The notes beneath the pieces were generated by a model, which was not told the DNA's origin, did no database searches, and saw nothing but the letters and a program-made list of their open reading frames with translations. The translations under genes were made by a program, and so were the position numbers. Positions 32,299 to 39,470 of a stretch of DNA of 47,850 nucleotides are shown in pieces; within the stretch, counting starts at the first letter, position 1; the number at the start of each line of letters is the position of its first letter. The stretch covers positions 1 to 47,850 of the forward strand of contig JADDKJ010000027.1 of assembly GCA_033717875.1 (NCBI GenBank), in the 5' to 3' direction. This stretch comes from SBBG01 sp033717875 (GTDB taxonomy: Bacteria > Pseudomonadota > Gammaproteobacteria > Ga0077554 > Ga007554).

Positions 32299-33201
32299 TC
32301 AGGTTTTTTCCACGAGGACACGCAACCCGGATACGGTGACGTCTTCCAGAACAAGCCCCCTGCCACGAAAAGCTTGCGGAAACCGAGCGATCATGTTGAT
32401 ATGAGAATTATCTATTGTTTCCTCGTATTTGAGCACTTTACAATCTTGGCGTTCCCACAGTTTCCTGAACTCTCCCAGCCTCCACTTGTTAAGAGGCTGG
32501 AGGGTTGCCATGTTGCGACCCAAATCATGCAGGCCCAATTCTCGGAGTTTCTTTTGAATAAGAGATTCGTCAAACAGGAATTGTGGATAAGGCATTTTAA
32601 AGCTAAAAGCATGTAGGCCAAGGGGGCTGGCATAAAGAGGATTGAAATCCAAATAGATGTATCCTCCCGTTTTGCAGGTTCTCATCAAGGAATCAAACGC
32701 CACGTCCGGATGAGTGATGTGTTCGAATGCATTGAAAGAACATATGAAATCGAATTCTTCTGGTGGAAACGCAAATCTCTCTCCCAGATCGCATTGGATA
32801 AAGGGAAGTTGCTTCGCCGGCCCTAACCTCCAATCTTCGGCGTCGACGAGAGTCACCTCATGCCCATAGTTCGAAAAAGCATATCCTGTCATGCCATCTC
32901 CGCAAGCCGCTTCCAGTATTCGCCTAGGGGCTTGCTGCAATTTCTCCAGTTTTAGCAAGTGAATGGCACGTTCGAAACCTCGTTGCCAGCAACTACTGTA
33001 GTCGAACGGATAGTCTAGCCACCACTGAGTATATGCGTGTTGAAGCCGATTGAAATTTTCTTCGTCAAGAGTGTGAGAGGGTGTGGTATCGCGTAGGTAT
33101 GCCTCAATCTTTCTCGGCAGTCTGGCTTTGGCATATCGAAGCCAGTGTTCGTATAGGCCAGGAAAAGTGTTGCGTAGGGCGGGTTTAACTTTTCTTAGCA
33201 T
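32299..33201 (-). CDS. Class I SAM-dependent methyltransferase (polysaccharide cluster)
   Basis: A 300-residue protein. RILEAACGDGMTGYAFSNYGHEVTLVDAEDW near residues 94-124 is motif I plus the acidic loop, and FDFICSFNAFEHITHPD is the following strand and loop. Such genes beside wzt often methylate the glycan, either as a chain modification or as the non-reducing-end cap recognised by the Wzt C-terminal domain before export. That role is inference; the substrate is not readable. It overlaps the wzt 3' end by 7 bases. GC content is low compared with the rest of the operon. Confidence 0.8.
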   Translation of the reverse strand: MLRKVKPALRNTFPGLYEHWLRYAKARLPRKIEAYLRDTTPSHTLDEENFNRLQHAYTQWWLDYPFDYSSCWQRGFERAIHLLKLEKLQQAPRRILEAACGDGMTGYAFSNYGHEVTLVDAEDWRLGPAKQLPFIQCDLGERFAFPPEEFDFICSFNAFEHITHPDVAFDSLMRTCKTGGYIYLDFNPLYASPLGLHAFSFKMPYPQFLFDESLIQKKLRELGLHDLGRNMATLQPLNKWRLGEFRKLWERQDCKVLKYEETIDNSHINMIARFPQAFRGRGLVLEDVTVSGLRVLVEKT

Positions 33202-34448
33202 ACAAATTCCAAAGGTTTTGGGATATTGCTGCTTTTATTGGCGAAAACTTCCCACGATACGGTCAGTTGAAACAAGCCTAAGTCCTGAAGCCGGGTAACA
33301 GCAAAGTCGTCTGATACCACCTGGAAGCTCGACAAATTTTCGGCCGAGAATTTCACTTGGCCATCCACAGTTCCGATCCAGACTCGAAGCGCATAGACGC
33401 CCGGAAGTACTTCCAACGATGGTACACGCATATCCATGAAATAATCTCCAGGTGTGAAATCACATGGGGCAGTGAAATTCTCATTGGCGGTGACCCGGAC
33501 AAAATCGGCCGTGTGTAAGGAAACGAAAAAAACAAGGCGTTCAATTTTTTCTCGCACAGTAAAGCGAATTCTGGCGACACAGGAACTTTGATAGCCCAAA
33601 GTATCCGTAACAATGCCCGCATCGTTACGAATCTCCACTGCGTGGACTAACAGCTCATCGCTTGCCACCTGAGTTAAGGGGGCGTCAAGGGCGGCCCTTG
33701 TCTTATCGTTGCTTTTCCGGAAATAAAGATTGCTTACTGCGTCCGGTAGTCCATCGGCATGAACACGACCATGATCCATCAGAATGAGCCGTGTGCAGAT
33801 TTGCTCGAGCTGTCTAACGTTATGCCCAACGACCAGGACTGTTCTATTCTTCGCCCGGATTAGCTTTTCCATCCGGTCAAAACACTTGCGCTGAAAAGCC
33901 AGGTCTCCCACCGCCAGCACTTCATCAACAATCAAAATGTCGGCGTCGATGCTCGTGGCAATGGCAAACCCCAGTCGCACCGACATCCCCGAACTGTAGC
34001 GCTTGATGGGTGTGTCGATGAATTCTTCCAGCTCCGCGAAGGCGACGATTTCGTCGAATTTCTTCCTGATTTCCGCCTTGGGTATGCCGAGAATCGCGCC
34101 GTTGACGAAGACATTCTCGCGCCCGGTGAGGTCGCCTATCAGTCCTGCGCCGACTTCGATCAGCGGCGCCACTTTGCCATGTACTTTGACGCTTCCCCGG
34201 GTGGGTACGCTGATTTGCGCCAGCATTTTCAGCAGTGTGCTCTTGCCGGCGCCGTTGTGGCCGATGATGCCGAGTACTTCGCCTTGCTCAACCTTGAAGT
34301 CTACATTGTCCAGCGCCTTGAACAACGGGCGTTCGGGCAAGGGATGGCCGCGCAGTTTGGCGGCGGTGCGTTGCAGGGTATGCTTCAGGCTTTGCAATTG
34401 CCCGAGGCGATATTCCTTGGTGACGTGGTTGACTTCGATGATGGGCAT
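33195..34448 (-). CDS. wzt: ABC transporter ATP-binding protein for polysaccharide export, with C-terminal Wzt-like domain
   Basis: Powers export of the undecaprenyl-linked glycan across the inner membrane with Wzm. The 417 residues comprise an ABC domain (Walker A GHNGAGKST, Q-loop region VAPLIEVGAGLIGDLTGRENV, signature YSSGMSVRLGFA, Walker B ILIVDEVLAVGD, H-loop VGHN) and, after about residue 245, a beta-sandwich Wzt C-terminal domain that in known systems recognises the chain terminus. The DNA for the C-terminal domain is AT-richer than that for the ABC domain: 25 G+C of 60 at 33541-33600 against 38 of 60 at 34141-34200. This suggests a mosaic gene. It is separated from wzm by a toxin-antitoxin island. 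Confidence 0.92.
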   Translation of the reverse strand: MPIIEVNHVTKEYRLGQLQSLKHTLQRTAAKLRGHPLPERPLFKALDNVDFKVEQGEVLGIIGHNGAGKSTLLKMLAQISVPTRGSVKVHGKVAPLIEVGAGLIGDLTGRENVFVNGAILGIPKAEIRKKFDEIVAFAELEEFIDTPIKRYSSGMSVRLGFAIATSIDADILIVDEVLAVGDLAFQRKCFDRMEKLIRAKNRTVLVVGHNVRQLEQICTRLILMDHGRVHADGLPDAVSNLYFRKSNDKTRAALDAPLTQVASDELLVHAVEIRNDAGIVTDTLGYQSSCVARIRFTVREKIERLVFFVSLHTADFVRVTANENFTAPCDFTPGDYFMDMRVPSLEVLPGVYALRVWIGTVDGQVKFSAENLSSFQVVSDDFAVTRLQDLGLFQLTVSWEVFANKSSNIPKPLEFVC

Positions 34449-34452
34449 AAGT

Positions 34453-34472
34453 GTAGTTGTTAGCGTATAGGG
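34453..34472. repeat. Direct repeat at the wzt side of the toxin-antitoxin island
   Basis: GTAGTTGTTAGCGTATAGGG, related to 35568-35592 on the other side of the island in the same orientation (GTAGTTG, GTTA and CGTATAGGG blocks shared). A further GCGTATAGTGG lies at 34499-34509. The shared motif suggests insertion or recombination boundaries. Confidence 0.5.
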
Positions 34473-34512
34473 CTGAGTTTAAAGGGTATAGTGGGTGGCG
34501 TATAGTGGTCGT

Positions 34513-34818
34513 TTAATTGGCTGGATTTGCGATACGTTCGCGCCAATATCCTGGTTCGCGGTGGGTGTGCATGAGCGAGATGATCAGTACGTAATCGGTT
34601 TCAATCGAGTAAAGCACTGCATAAGGAAAGACGCGGGTAAGGCATCGGCGAATATCTTCTTCAAGTACTGGCCAACGATCAGGCGCTTCAATAATCTGCT
34701 GGATGACATGTTCCACCGCCGCAATGAACCGAAGCTCCAAGCCATTCTGACACCCTGCGTAATAGCGAGCGGCGTCTTCGTGCTCAGCCAGTGCCTCCGG
34801 GTGAAGCTCGAATCTCAT
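34513..34818 (-). CDS. ParE/RelE-superfamily toxin
   Basis: A 101-residue protein: FELHPEALAEHEDAARYYAG at the start, LELRFIAAVEHVIQQI and PDRWPVLEEDIRRCLTRVFPYAVLYSIETDYVLIISLMHTHREPGYW. This is the standard ParE-type pattern (beta strand, helical pair, R-x3-VFPYxVLY sheet, then xHxxRxPGYW C-terminus). ParE toxins inhibit gyrase and RelE toxins cleave mRNA on the ribosome; this sequence is closer to the ParE-like subgroup paired with short addiction-module antitoxins. It overlaps the antitoxin gene by 4 bases. All typical conserved residues seem present, so it may be active. Confidence 0.88.
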   Translation of the reverse strand: MRFELHPEALAEHEDAARYYAGCQNGLELRFIAAVEHVIQQIIEAPDRWPVLEEDIRRCLTRVFPYAVLYSIETDYVLIISLMHTHREPGYWRERIANPAN

Positions 34819-35048
34819 CGCGTGACCGATTTCCGAACGCGATCCAGCGCCTCCTGGCCAGGAACGGTTTTAACCAGGCCATTCCTGACGTCATCACGGC
34901 GAGTGCGCGCTTCAGCAACCCAAAGCTGCCGTATATAGCCGTCCTCCAAAGGATCAAGACTTTCAACAAGGCGATCAGCAAGCAAAGCCCGCGCTTCGCT
35001 AGGGAGGGCAAGCGCTTCTTCGGTGATTTGTTCAATTGTGAGGCTCAT
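34815..35048 (-). CDS. Addiction-module antitoxin
   Basis: A 77-residue protein, MSLTIEQITEEALALPSEARALLADRLVESLD..., matching the small family of putative addiction-module components found directly upstream of ParE-type toxins. The N-terminal helix pair (EEALALPSEARALLADRLVESL) is the conserved part; the C-terminal tail is charged and probably wraps the toxin. It has a good Shine-Dalgarno (CAGGAG). It overlaps the toxin gene by 4 bases, antitoxin first, as usual. Autoregulation is likely, though no operator was identified. Confidence 0.87.
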   Translation of the reverse strand: MSLTIEQITEEALALPSEARALLADRLVESLDPLEDGYIRQLWVAEARTRRDDVRNGLVKTVPGQEALDRVRKSVTR

Positions 35049-35091
35049 CTTCAGGGCTCCTGGAGGTTAGTGAAGTGGCGTGGGTCAAGGG

Positions 35092-35244
35092 TCAATGGGG
35101 CCGCAAGCATGCCAGTTCAAATGTGAACTCAAAATATTGGATGCAGCCAGCCTTGATCAGATCACTTGTCGGTATAACTTGCATGGCGGCTTCGAACTGA
35201 TCAAGTGCTGCTGCGAAGTCTTCAATGATCCAGCTTTCACTCAT
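35092..35244 (-). pseudogene. Truncated HEPN-domain (HI0074/HepT-like) partner of the nucleotidyltransferase
   Basis: The 50-residue reading frame starts MSESWIIEDFAAALDQFEAAM and reaches KAGCIQYFEFTFELA, a near-perfect match to the opening of nucleotidyltransferase-substrate-binding (HEPN) proteins, which normally continue FELAWK and run to about 130-140 residues. Here it ends after FELACLRPH. The R-x4-6-H active motif in the missing C-terminal part is absent, so RNase activity is not expected. The start overlaps the nucleotidyltransferase stop by 8 bases, as in intact pairs. The break lies just upstream of the antitoxin gene, pointing to deletion when that module arrived. Confidence 0.72.
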
Positions 35245-35566
35245 GGATTACCTCCGCTTTTTGCAGGGCCTGTGAACGGAATCGCTCGCTGACTCGGGCG
35301 AGGTCGACCCAGTCAATACGGTACAAGGTCGGCAATTCGTCGAGCATATCCTCGATGGCAACAAAATCCGCCAACGGGAGCGGCGTGTCACCAACAACAC
35401 CAAGATCAAAATCGGAACGCGACTTGGCCTTGCCCTGGGCGCGGGAGCCAAAAAGGACAACTCGGCGCCCGCCAAGGCGATTTGTGTTGGCGCGCATGAC
35501 TTGGATCAGCATCGCCCGGATTTCCTGCTCCCGAGTATCTTTGTGCTGAGTTTCGATATTGGTCAT
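35237..35566 (-). CDS. Minimal nucleotidyltransferase (MntA-like)
   Basis: A 109-residue protein with the defining motif of minimal nucleotidyltransferases, VLFGSRAQGKAKSRSDFDLGV (near residues 37-57), where the G-S and D-x-D residues bind metal and ATP. Related MntA proteins neutralise HEPN RNase toxins by adding AMP residues. Its HEPN partner directly downstream is truncated, so it may now be an orphan antitoxin-type enzyme. A third Asp/Glu for catalysis may be in the IDWVDLA segment. It sits 63 bases downstream of wzm. Confidence 0.85.
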   Translation of the reverse strand: MTNIETQHKDTREQEIRAMLIQVMRANTNRLGGRRVVLFGSRAQGKAKSRSDFDLGVVGDTPLPLADFVAIEDMLDELPTLYRIDWVDLARVSERFRSQALQKAEVIHE

Positions 35567-35567
35567 G

Positions 35568-35592
35568 GTAGTTGGTCGTTAACGTATAGGGG
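35568..35592. repeat. Direct repeat at the wzm side of the toxin-antitoxin island
   Basis: GTAGTTGGTCGTTAACGTAT followed by AGGGG. It differs from 34453-34472 by a short insertion and one substitution. It lies immediately upstream of the nucleotidyltransferase start codon and downstream of wzm. Confidence 0.5.
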
Positions 35593-35629
35593 TTAGTCAC
35601 ACGGGTGTATTACCATATATGAACGTTTG

Positions 35630-36448
35630 TTACACCACATCCGCAAAATACGCTTCCGCCCGCTTGAAAACCATGTATCCAATGGGCAACAGGATGGCTA
35701 CCAGCACCATGCCCGGCAGCATCGAGGAAAAATCGGGCGGCTGGCCGTGCAGCAGGGTTCGCTGGAAGGCGTCGATGATGCCGGCCATGGGGTTGAGGGT
35801 GTAAAGGGTGTAGAGAGTATCCGACCATTCTCCGGCGGCCTGGTTGACTAGCAGTTTGTCTTTGACCAGGGCGAGCGGATAGATCACCGGCGAGGCGTAC
35901 ATCATCAGCGACAGCAGGATGGGCAGCACATTGGCCACGTCGCGCGAATAGACGTTCATCGCCGCGCCGATGAAGGAGATGCTCAATGAGGCCAGGATGG
36001 TATAGAGGATGATCAGAGGAAGCCACAGCGCCTCGGCGGTGGGCATGAAACCGTACCAGGCCATCAGGCCGGCGAGGATGACGAAATTGATGCCCAGTTC
36101 CACCAGTTTGGTGAGGACGGTGGTGAGGGGAAAGATTTCCCTGGGGAAATAGATTTTGCGGATCAGATGGGCATTGGAGACCACGCTGCCGACACCATCG
36201 GCGGTGGCTTCCTGGAAGAAGATCCAGGGCATCAGGGCGGCGAAGGTGAGCAGAGGGTAGGGAATGGCGCCGCTGTCGATGCCGACAAAGCTTTTCACCA
36301 GCGTGAAAATCAGCATCAGGGTGATCGGCTTGAAAACCGCCCAGGCGATGCCGATATAGGCCTGCTTGTAGCGCAGGGCGATGTTTTTCCAGGCGAGCAC
36401 CGCCAGCAGTTCGCGGTAGGTGATCAGGTTTTTGGCTACTTGGATCAT
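35630..36448 (-). CDS. wzm: ABC-2 type polysaccharide export permease
   Basis: Membrane half of the Wzm/Wzt O-antigen or related glycan exporter, 272 residues with six hydrophobic segments. The family features are an N-terminal amphipathic region (LLAVLAWKNIALRYKQAYIGIAWAVFKP), the coupling segment around SNAHLIRKIYFPREIFPLTTVL, and NPMAGIIDAFQRTLLHG near the C-terminus. It is the first gene of the minus-strand cluster, so the main operon promoter should lie in 36449-36628; no convincing -35/-10 pair was found there. Its usual neighbour wzt is 1.2 kb away because of the intervening island. Confidence 0.93.
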   Translation of the reverse strand: MIQVAKNLITYRELLAVLAWKNIALRYKQAYIGIAWAVFKPITLMLIFTLVKSFVGIDSGAIPYPLLTFAALMPWIFFQEATADGVGSVVSNAHLIRKIYFPREIFPLTTVLTKLVELGINFVILAGLMAWYGFMPTAEALWLPLIILYTILASLSISFIGAAMNVYSRDVANVLPILLSLMMYASPVIYPLALVKDKLLVNQAAGEWSDTLYTLYTLNPMAGIIDAFQRTLLHGQPPDFSSMLPGMVLVAILLPIGYMVFKRAEAYFADVV

Positions 36449-36628
36449 CGTGTTTGTATTTGTCGGCCTGACGCAATGAATGTGCTCACAATTTGCGGTG
36501 ATTTTACCACACGGACCTCTCGTCTGCCGCGTAAGCCGGTGTTAGCGGGTTTTGTAAGACAATTCCTGTCATCATGGCGTATATCGGTCTGGCACGGCGC
36601 ATCTTGAAATCAGGGCGCAATGGGGCCA

Positions 36629-36656
36629 TTGACACGGGAGGGGGTGGGTTTATACT
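36629..36656 (+). promoter_or_regulatory. Sigma70-type promoter for the rubrerythrin operon
   Basis: A perfect -35 hexamer TTGACA (36629-36634) and TATACT (36651-36656) are separated by 16 bases. Transcription would start near 36663, about 90 bases upstream of the rubrerythrin ATG. The rest of 36449-36754 holds no gene. Confidence 0.7.
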
Positions 36657-36667
36657 CATGGTGTGCG

Positions 36668-36686
36668 TTTTAGACGTGATCTAAAA
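36668..36686. promoter_or_regulatory. Perfect inverted repeat, candidate operator
   Basis: TTTTAGA-CGTGA-TCTAAAA, a perfect 7-base inverted repeat with a 5-base centre, lies just after the predicted transcription start. The placement suits a repressor operator (oxidative or metal stress would fit the operon), but the regulator is unknown and the site does not match a Fur or PerR consensus that I recognise. Confidence 0.5.
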
Positions 36687-36754
36687 TCGCTGTGTGTCCG
36701 GTTTGTTGGGTATGTGTTGACACAGGGATCAATCTCTACAGAAGGAGATAGCTC

Positions 36755-37177
36755 ATGAAAAACCTGAAAGGCAGCAAAACCGAAGAGAACCTGAAGTACG
36801 CCTTTGCCGGCGAGTCGCAGGCCAATCGCCGTTATCTGTATTTCGCCGCCAAGGCCGATGTGGAAGGCTATAACGATGTGTCGGCGGTGTTTCGCTCCAC
36901 CGCCGAGGGTGAAACCGGCCATGCTCATGGTCACCTGGAATACCTGGAAGCTTCGGGGGATCCGGCCACCGGCTTGCCGATCGGCCCGACCGCCGACAAC
37001 CTCAAGGCGGCGATTGCGGGTGAAACTCATGAATACACCGATATGTACCCCGGCATGGCCAAGGCCGCGCGCGCGGAGGGGTTCGACGAGATCGCCGACT
37101 GGTTCGAGACCCTGGCCAAGGCCGAACGCTCCCACGCCAACCGTTTCCAGAAGGCGCTGGATAGCTTGGGAAGTTGA
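36755..37177 (+). CDS. Rubrerythrin without C-terminal rubredoxin domain
   Basis: A four-helix-bundle di-iron protein of 140 residues that usually reduces hydrogen peroxide. The diiron ligands are in four motifs: FAGESQANRRY (Glu19), EGETGHAHGH (Glu and His), AGETHEYTDMYPG (Glu) and LAKAERSHANRF (Glu and His). The C-terminal rubredoxin domain of classical rubrerythrins (two CxxC) is absent, so electrons must come from another protein, plausibly the Fe-S oxidoreductase encoded next. A very strong Shine-Dalgarno (AGAAGGAGA) precedes the ATG. It has its own promoter and possible operator. Confidence 0.94.
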   Translation: MKNLKGSKTEENLKYAFAGESQANRRYLYFAAKADVEGYNDVSAVFRSTAEGETGHAHGHLEYLEASGDPATGLPIGPTADNLKAAIAGETHEYTDMYPGMAKAARAEGFDEIADWFETLAKAERSHANRFQKALDSLGS

Positions 37178-37200
37178 GGGGCGCTGATTTATCAAGGGCT

Positions 37201-37221
37201 CCTTCTCCCTGAGGGAGAAGG
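37201..37221 (+). terminator. Hairpin after rubrerythrin
   Basis: CCTTCTCCC-TGA-GGGAGAAGG is a perfect 9-base stem with a 3-base loop, 24 bases after the rubrerythrin stop codon. No T-run follows, so it is more likely an mRNA-stabilising or attenuating hairpin than a strong terminator. It belongs to a common intergenic repeat type. Confidence 0.5.
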
Positions 37222-37282
37222 TTGGGATGAGGGGGGATTCGAGGACTTACCCGCGCTTTCCCCTTCATGCCGACCCTCTTTG

Positions 37283-37329
37283 ACCCTCATCCGGCCCTGC
37301 GGGCCACCTTCTCCCGTCGGGAGAAGGGG
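37283..37329. repeat. Palindromic intergenic repeat
   Basis: CCCTCATCC, then GGCCCTGCGGGCC, then CTTCTCCCGTCGGGAGAAG: two adjacent hairpins. The second is the same type as 37201-37221, and with the CCTCATCC arm the whole is an inverted partner of 37201-37233. It lies in the leader of the Fe-S oxidoreductase gene. Confidence 0.6.
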
Positions 37330-37369
37330 TTTTCTCACCCAGGCTGCATTTCCTTCGAGGAAGCTGTGT

Positions 37370-38716
37370 ATGCCAGAACCGTCCGAGAGTCAACGCGAAG
37401 GTAGCCTGGAGGCGCCCACTCGCCATCCGCTGGACTGGAAAAATCCCGATTTCCACAATGAAGCCTCGCTGTTCCACGAGCTGGAACGGGTATTCGATAT
37501 CTGCCACGGCTGCCGCCGTTGTTTCAGTCTTTGCCAGGCGTTTCCGACGCTGTTCGATGCCATAGATGCCTCGGAGACGCTGGAGCTGGATGGCGTCGAC
37601 AAGAAAGTCTACTGGCAGGTGGTGGATCACTGCTATCTGTGCGACATGTGTTACATGACGAAGTGTCCCTACGTGCCGCCGCATCCGTGGAATGTCGATT
37701 TTCCGCACTTGATGTTGCGCGGCAAGGCGGTGAAATACAAAAAGGGCGGGGCGAGGTTCCGCGACAGGCTGTTGACCGCTACAGATACCGTGGGCAGCCT
37801 GGCGGGTATTCCGGTAGTGGTGCGGGTGGTGAATGCCGCCAACAGAAATCCCGCCGCGCGCACGTTGCTGGACAAGGCGTTGGGTGTGCATCCCGATGCC
37901 ATCTTGCCCGAATATCACAGCGACACCCTGCGCCAGCGCGCGGCGCGGCGGCGGGCGGCCGGGATACCCGCCGTTCCCGCCGAAAACACGCGTGGCAAGG
38001 TCGCGTTGTTCGCTACCTGTTACGGCAATCGCAACGAGCCGCGGATCGGCGAGGACTTGATCGCCGTGTTCGAGCACAACGGCATTTCCGTGACGCTGGC
38101 GCGGAAGGAGCAGTGTTGTGGCATGCCCAAGCTGGAGCTGGGCGACCTCGAATCCGTGGCGCACGCCAAGGAGGCTAACATCCCGGTGCTGGCCGGGTTG
38201 GTGGACGAGGGTTGGGATATCGTCGCGCCGGTGCCGTCCTGTGTGCTGATGTTCAAGCAGGAGCTGCCGTTGATGTTCCCGGACGACGCGGATGTGATCA
38301 AGGTGCGCGATGCCATTTTCGACCCCTTCGAATACCTGATGCTGCGTCACAAGGGGGGGCTTCTGAAGACCGATTTCAAGAAGCCGTTGGGTAATGTCTC
38401 GTATCACGTCGCCTGCCATTTGCGAGTGCAGAATATCGGTCTCAAAACCCGCGATGTGTTACAGCTCGTGCCGGGCACCCAGGTCGAGCCCATCGAACGC
38501 TGCTCGGGACACAACGGCACCTATGCCGTGAAGAGCGAGTTCCATGAGACCTCGATGAAAATCGGCAGGCCGGTGGTCAATCGTGTGAAGCAGGCGGGCG
38601 CCGATCACTTCAGCAGTGATTGCCCGATGGCCGGTCACCAGATCGAAAACGGTCTGCGCGACGGCCGTCATCCCGAGCATCCGATGACGCTGCTGCGCAT
38701 GGCGTATGGGATTTGA
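37370..38716 (+). CDS. GlpC/HdrD-type Fe-S oxidoreductase with two CCG domains
   Basis: A 448-residue soluble electron-transfer protein. The N-terminal ferredoxin module has CHGCRRCFSLC and CYLCDMCYMTKCPYVPP, ligands for two [4Fe-4S] clusters. The C-terminal half has two cysteine-rich CCG-type domains (ATCYGNRNEP...EQCCGMPKLE; ACHLRVQNIG...ERCSGHNGTY), of which the second lacks the second Cys of the CCG triplet. This resembles GlpC and heterodisulfide reductase subunits. It lies between rubrerythrin and a DUF3501 gene, a combination seen in other genomes and likely to supply electrons for peroxide reduction. The start at 37370 has GAGG upstream; the earlier frame covers the repeat region. Confidence 0.88.
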   Translation: MPEPSESQREGSLEAPTRHPLDWKNPDFHNEASLFHELERVFDICHGCRRCFSLCQAFPTLFDAIDASETLELDGVDKKVYWQVVDHCYLCDMCYMTKCPYVPPHPWNVDFPHLMLRGKAVKYKKGGARFRDRLLTATDTVGSLAGIPVVVRVVNAANRNPAARTLLDKALGVHPDAILPEYHSDTLRQRAARRRAAGIPAVPAENTRGKVALFATCYGNRNEPRIGEDLIAVFEHNGISVTLARKEQCCGMPKLELGDLESVAHAKEANIPVLAGLVDEGWDIVAPVPSCVLMFKQELPLMFPDDADVIKVRDAIFDPFEYLMLRHKGGLLKTDFKKPLGNVSYHVACHLRVQNIGLKTRDVLQLVPGTQVEPIERCSGHNGTYAVKSEFHETSMKIGRPVVNRVKQAGADHFSSDCPMAGHQIENGLRDGRHPEHPMTLLRMAYGI

Positions 38717-38717
38717 T

Positions 38718-39302
38718 ATGAAAAAACTGACACGCGCCGATTTATACAACCTTGAAAACTACGCCAAACTGCGCCCCGAGTTCCGCGCCCGGGTGATGGC
38801 GCACAAGAAAAACCGTCAGCTTGCCATCGGCCCGCATGTCACGCTGTATTTCGAGGACCGTTTGACGGTCCACTACCAGATCCAGGAGATGCTGCGCGCC
38901 GAGCGCATTTTCGAGGCCGATGGTATCGAGGGAGAGCTGGAAGCCTACAATCCCCTGATTCCCGACGGCAGTAACTGGAAGGCGACCATGATGATCGAAT
39001 ATGCCGATATCATAGAACGCCAGCAGGCCCTGGCGCGGATGATGGGTATCAAAGACCGGGTGTGGGTCAGGGTCAACGGTTTCGAGCGTATTTTTGCGAT
39101 CGCGGATGAGGATTTGGAGCGCGAAGCGCGGGGCAAAACCTCGGCGGTGCACTTCCTGCGTTTTGAACTCACGCCCAGGATGATTGTGGCGGTCAGGGCC
39201 GGGGCGGCGATCGCTGCGGGCGTCGATCATCAAGCCTATCGCCATGGGGTGGATGCCGTTCCCGATGCGGTGCGCGATTCGCTGGCGGCGGATCTTGATT
39301 GA
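38718..39302 (+). CDS. DUF3501 family protein
   Basis: A 194-residue cytoplasmic protein starting MKKLTRADLYNLENYAKLRPEFRARVMAHKKNRQLAIGPHVTLYFEDRLTVHYQIQEMLRAERI, which is the conserved core of DUF3501. IPDGSNWKATMMIEY in the middle is also conserved. It starts 1 base after the stop codon of the Fe-S oxidoreductase and is surely co-translated with it. The function is unknown; the steady association with rubrerythrin and the CCG-domain protein suggests a role in the same redox or stress pathway. Confidence 0.9.
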   Translation: MKKLTRADLYNLENYAKLRPEFRARVMAHKKNRQLAIGPHVTLYFEDRLTVHYQIQEMLRAERIFEADGIEGELEAYNPLIPDGSNWKATMMIEYADIIERQQALARMMGIKDRVWVRVNGFERIFAIADEDLEREARGKTSAVHFLRFELTPRMIVAVRAGAAIAAGVDHQAYRHGVDAVPDAVRDSLAADLD

Positions 39303-39320
39303 GCGTTCTCCAAGAGGCGC

Positions 39321-39367
39321 CACCACCCCGCCCCTGCGGGGCACCCCTCCTCGAAGATGAGGGGTGG
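39321..39367. repeat. DUF559-associated palindromic repeat, copy 1
   Basis: CACCACCCCGCCCCTGCGGG followed by GCACCCCTCC and the complementary GAGGGGTGG. GCCCCTGCGGGGC is a hairpin. Same type as 39831-39880. Confidence 0.65.
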
Positions 39368-39415
39368 AAACTCTTGCTTGTGAAGGTAAGGCACCCGCGC
39401 ACGAACGAAATACAA

Positions 39416-39463
39416 CTCCCCTCCTTTTCAAGGAGGGGTGGCTGCGAAGCAGACGGAGTGGTT
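39416..39463. repeat. DUF559-associated palindromic repeat, copy 2
   Basis: CCCCTCCTTTTCAAGGAGGGG is followed by TGGCTGCGAAGCAGACGGAG and TGGTT. It ends 7 bases before the DUF559 start codon, so it forms the leader of that gene. Confidence 0.6.
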
Positions 39464-39470
39464 CTGAAAA

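Noticed and set aside
36449..36628. A promoter for wzm reading TAAAAT as the -10 box
   Set aside because: No acceptable -35 lies at the right distance, so the site could not be supported.
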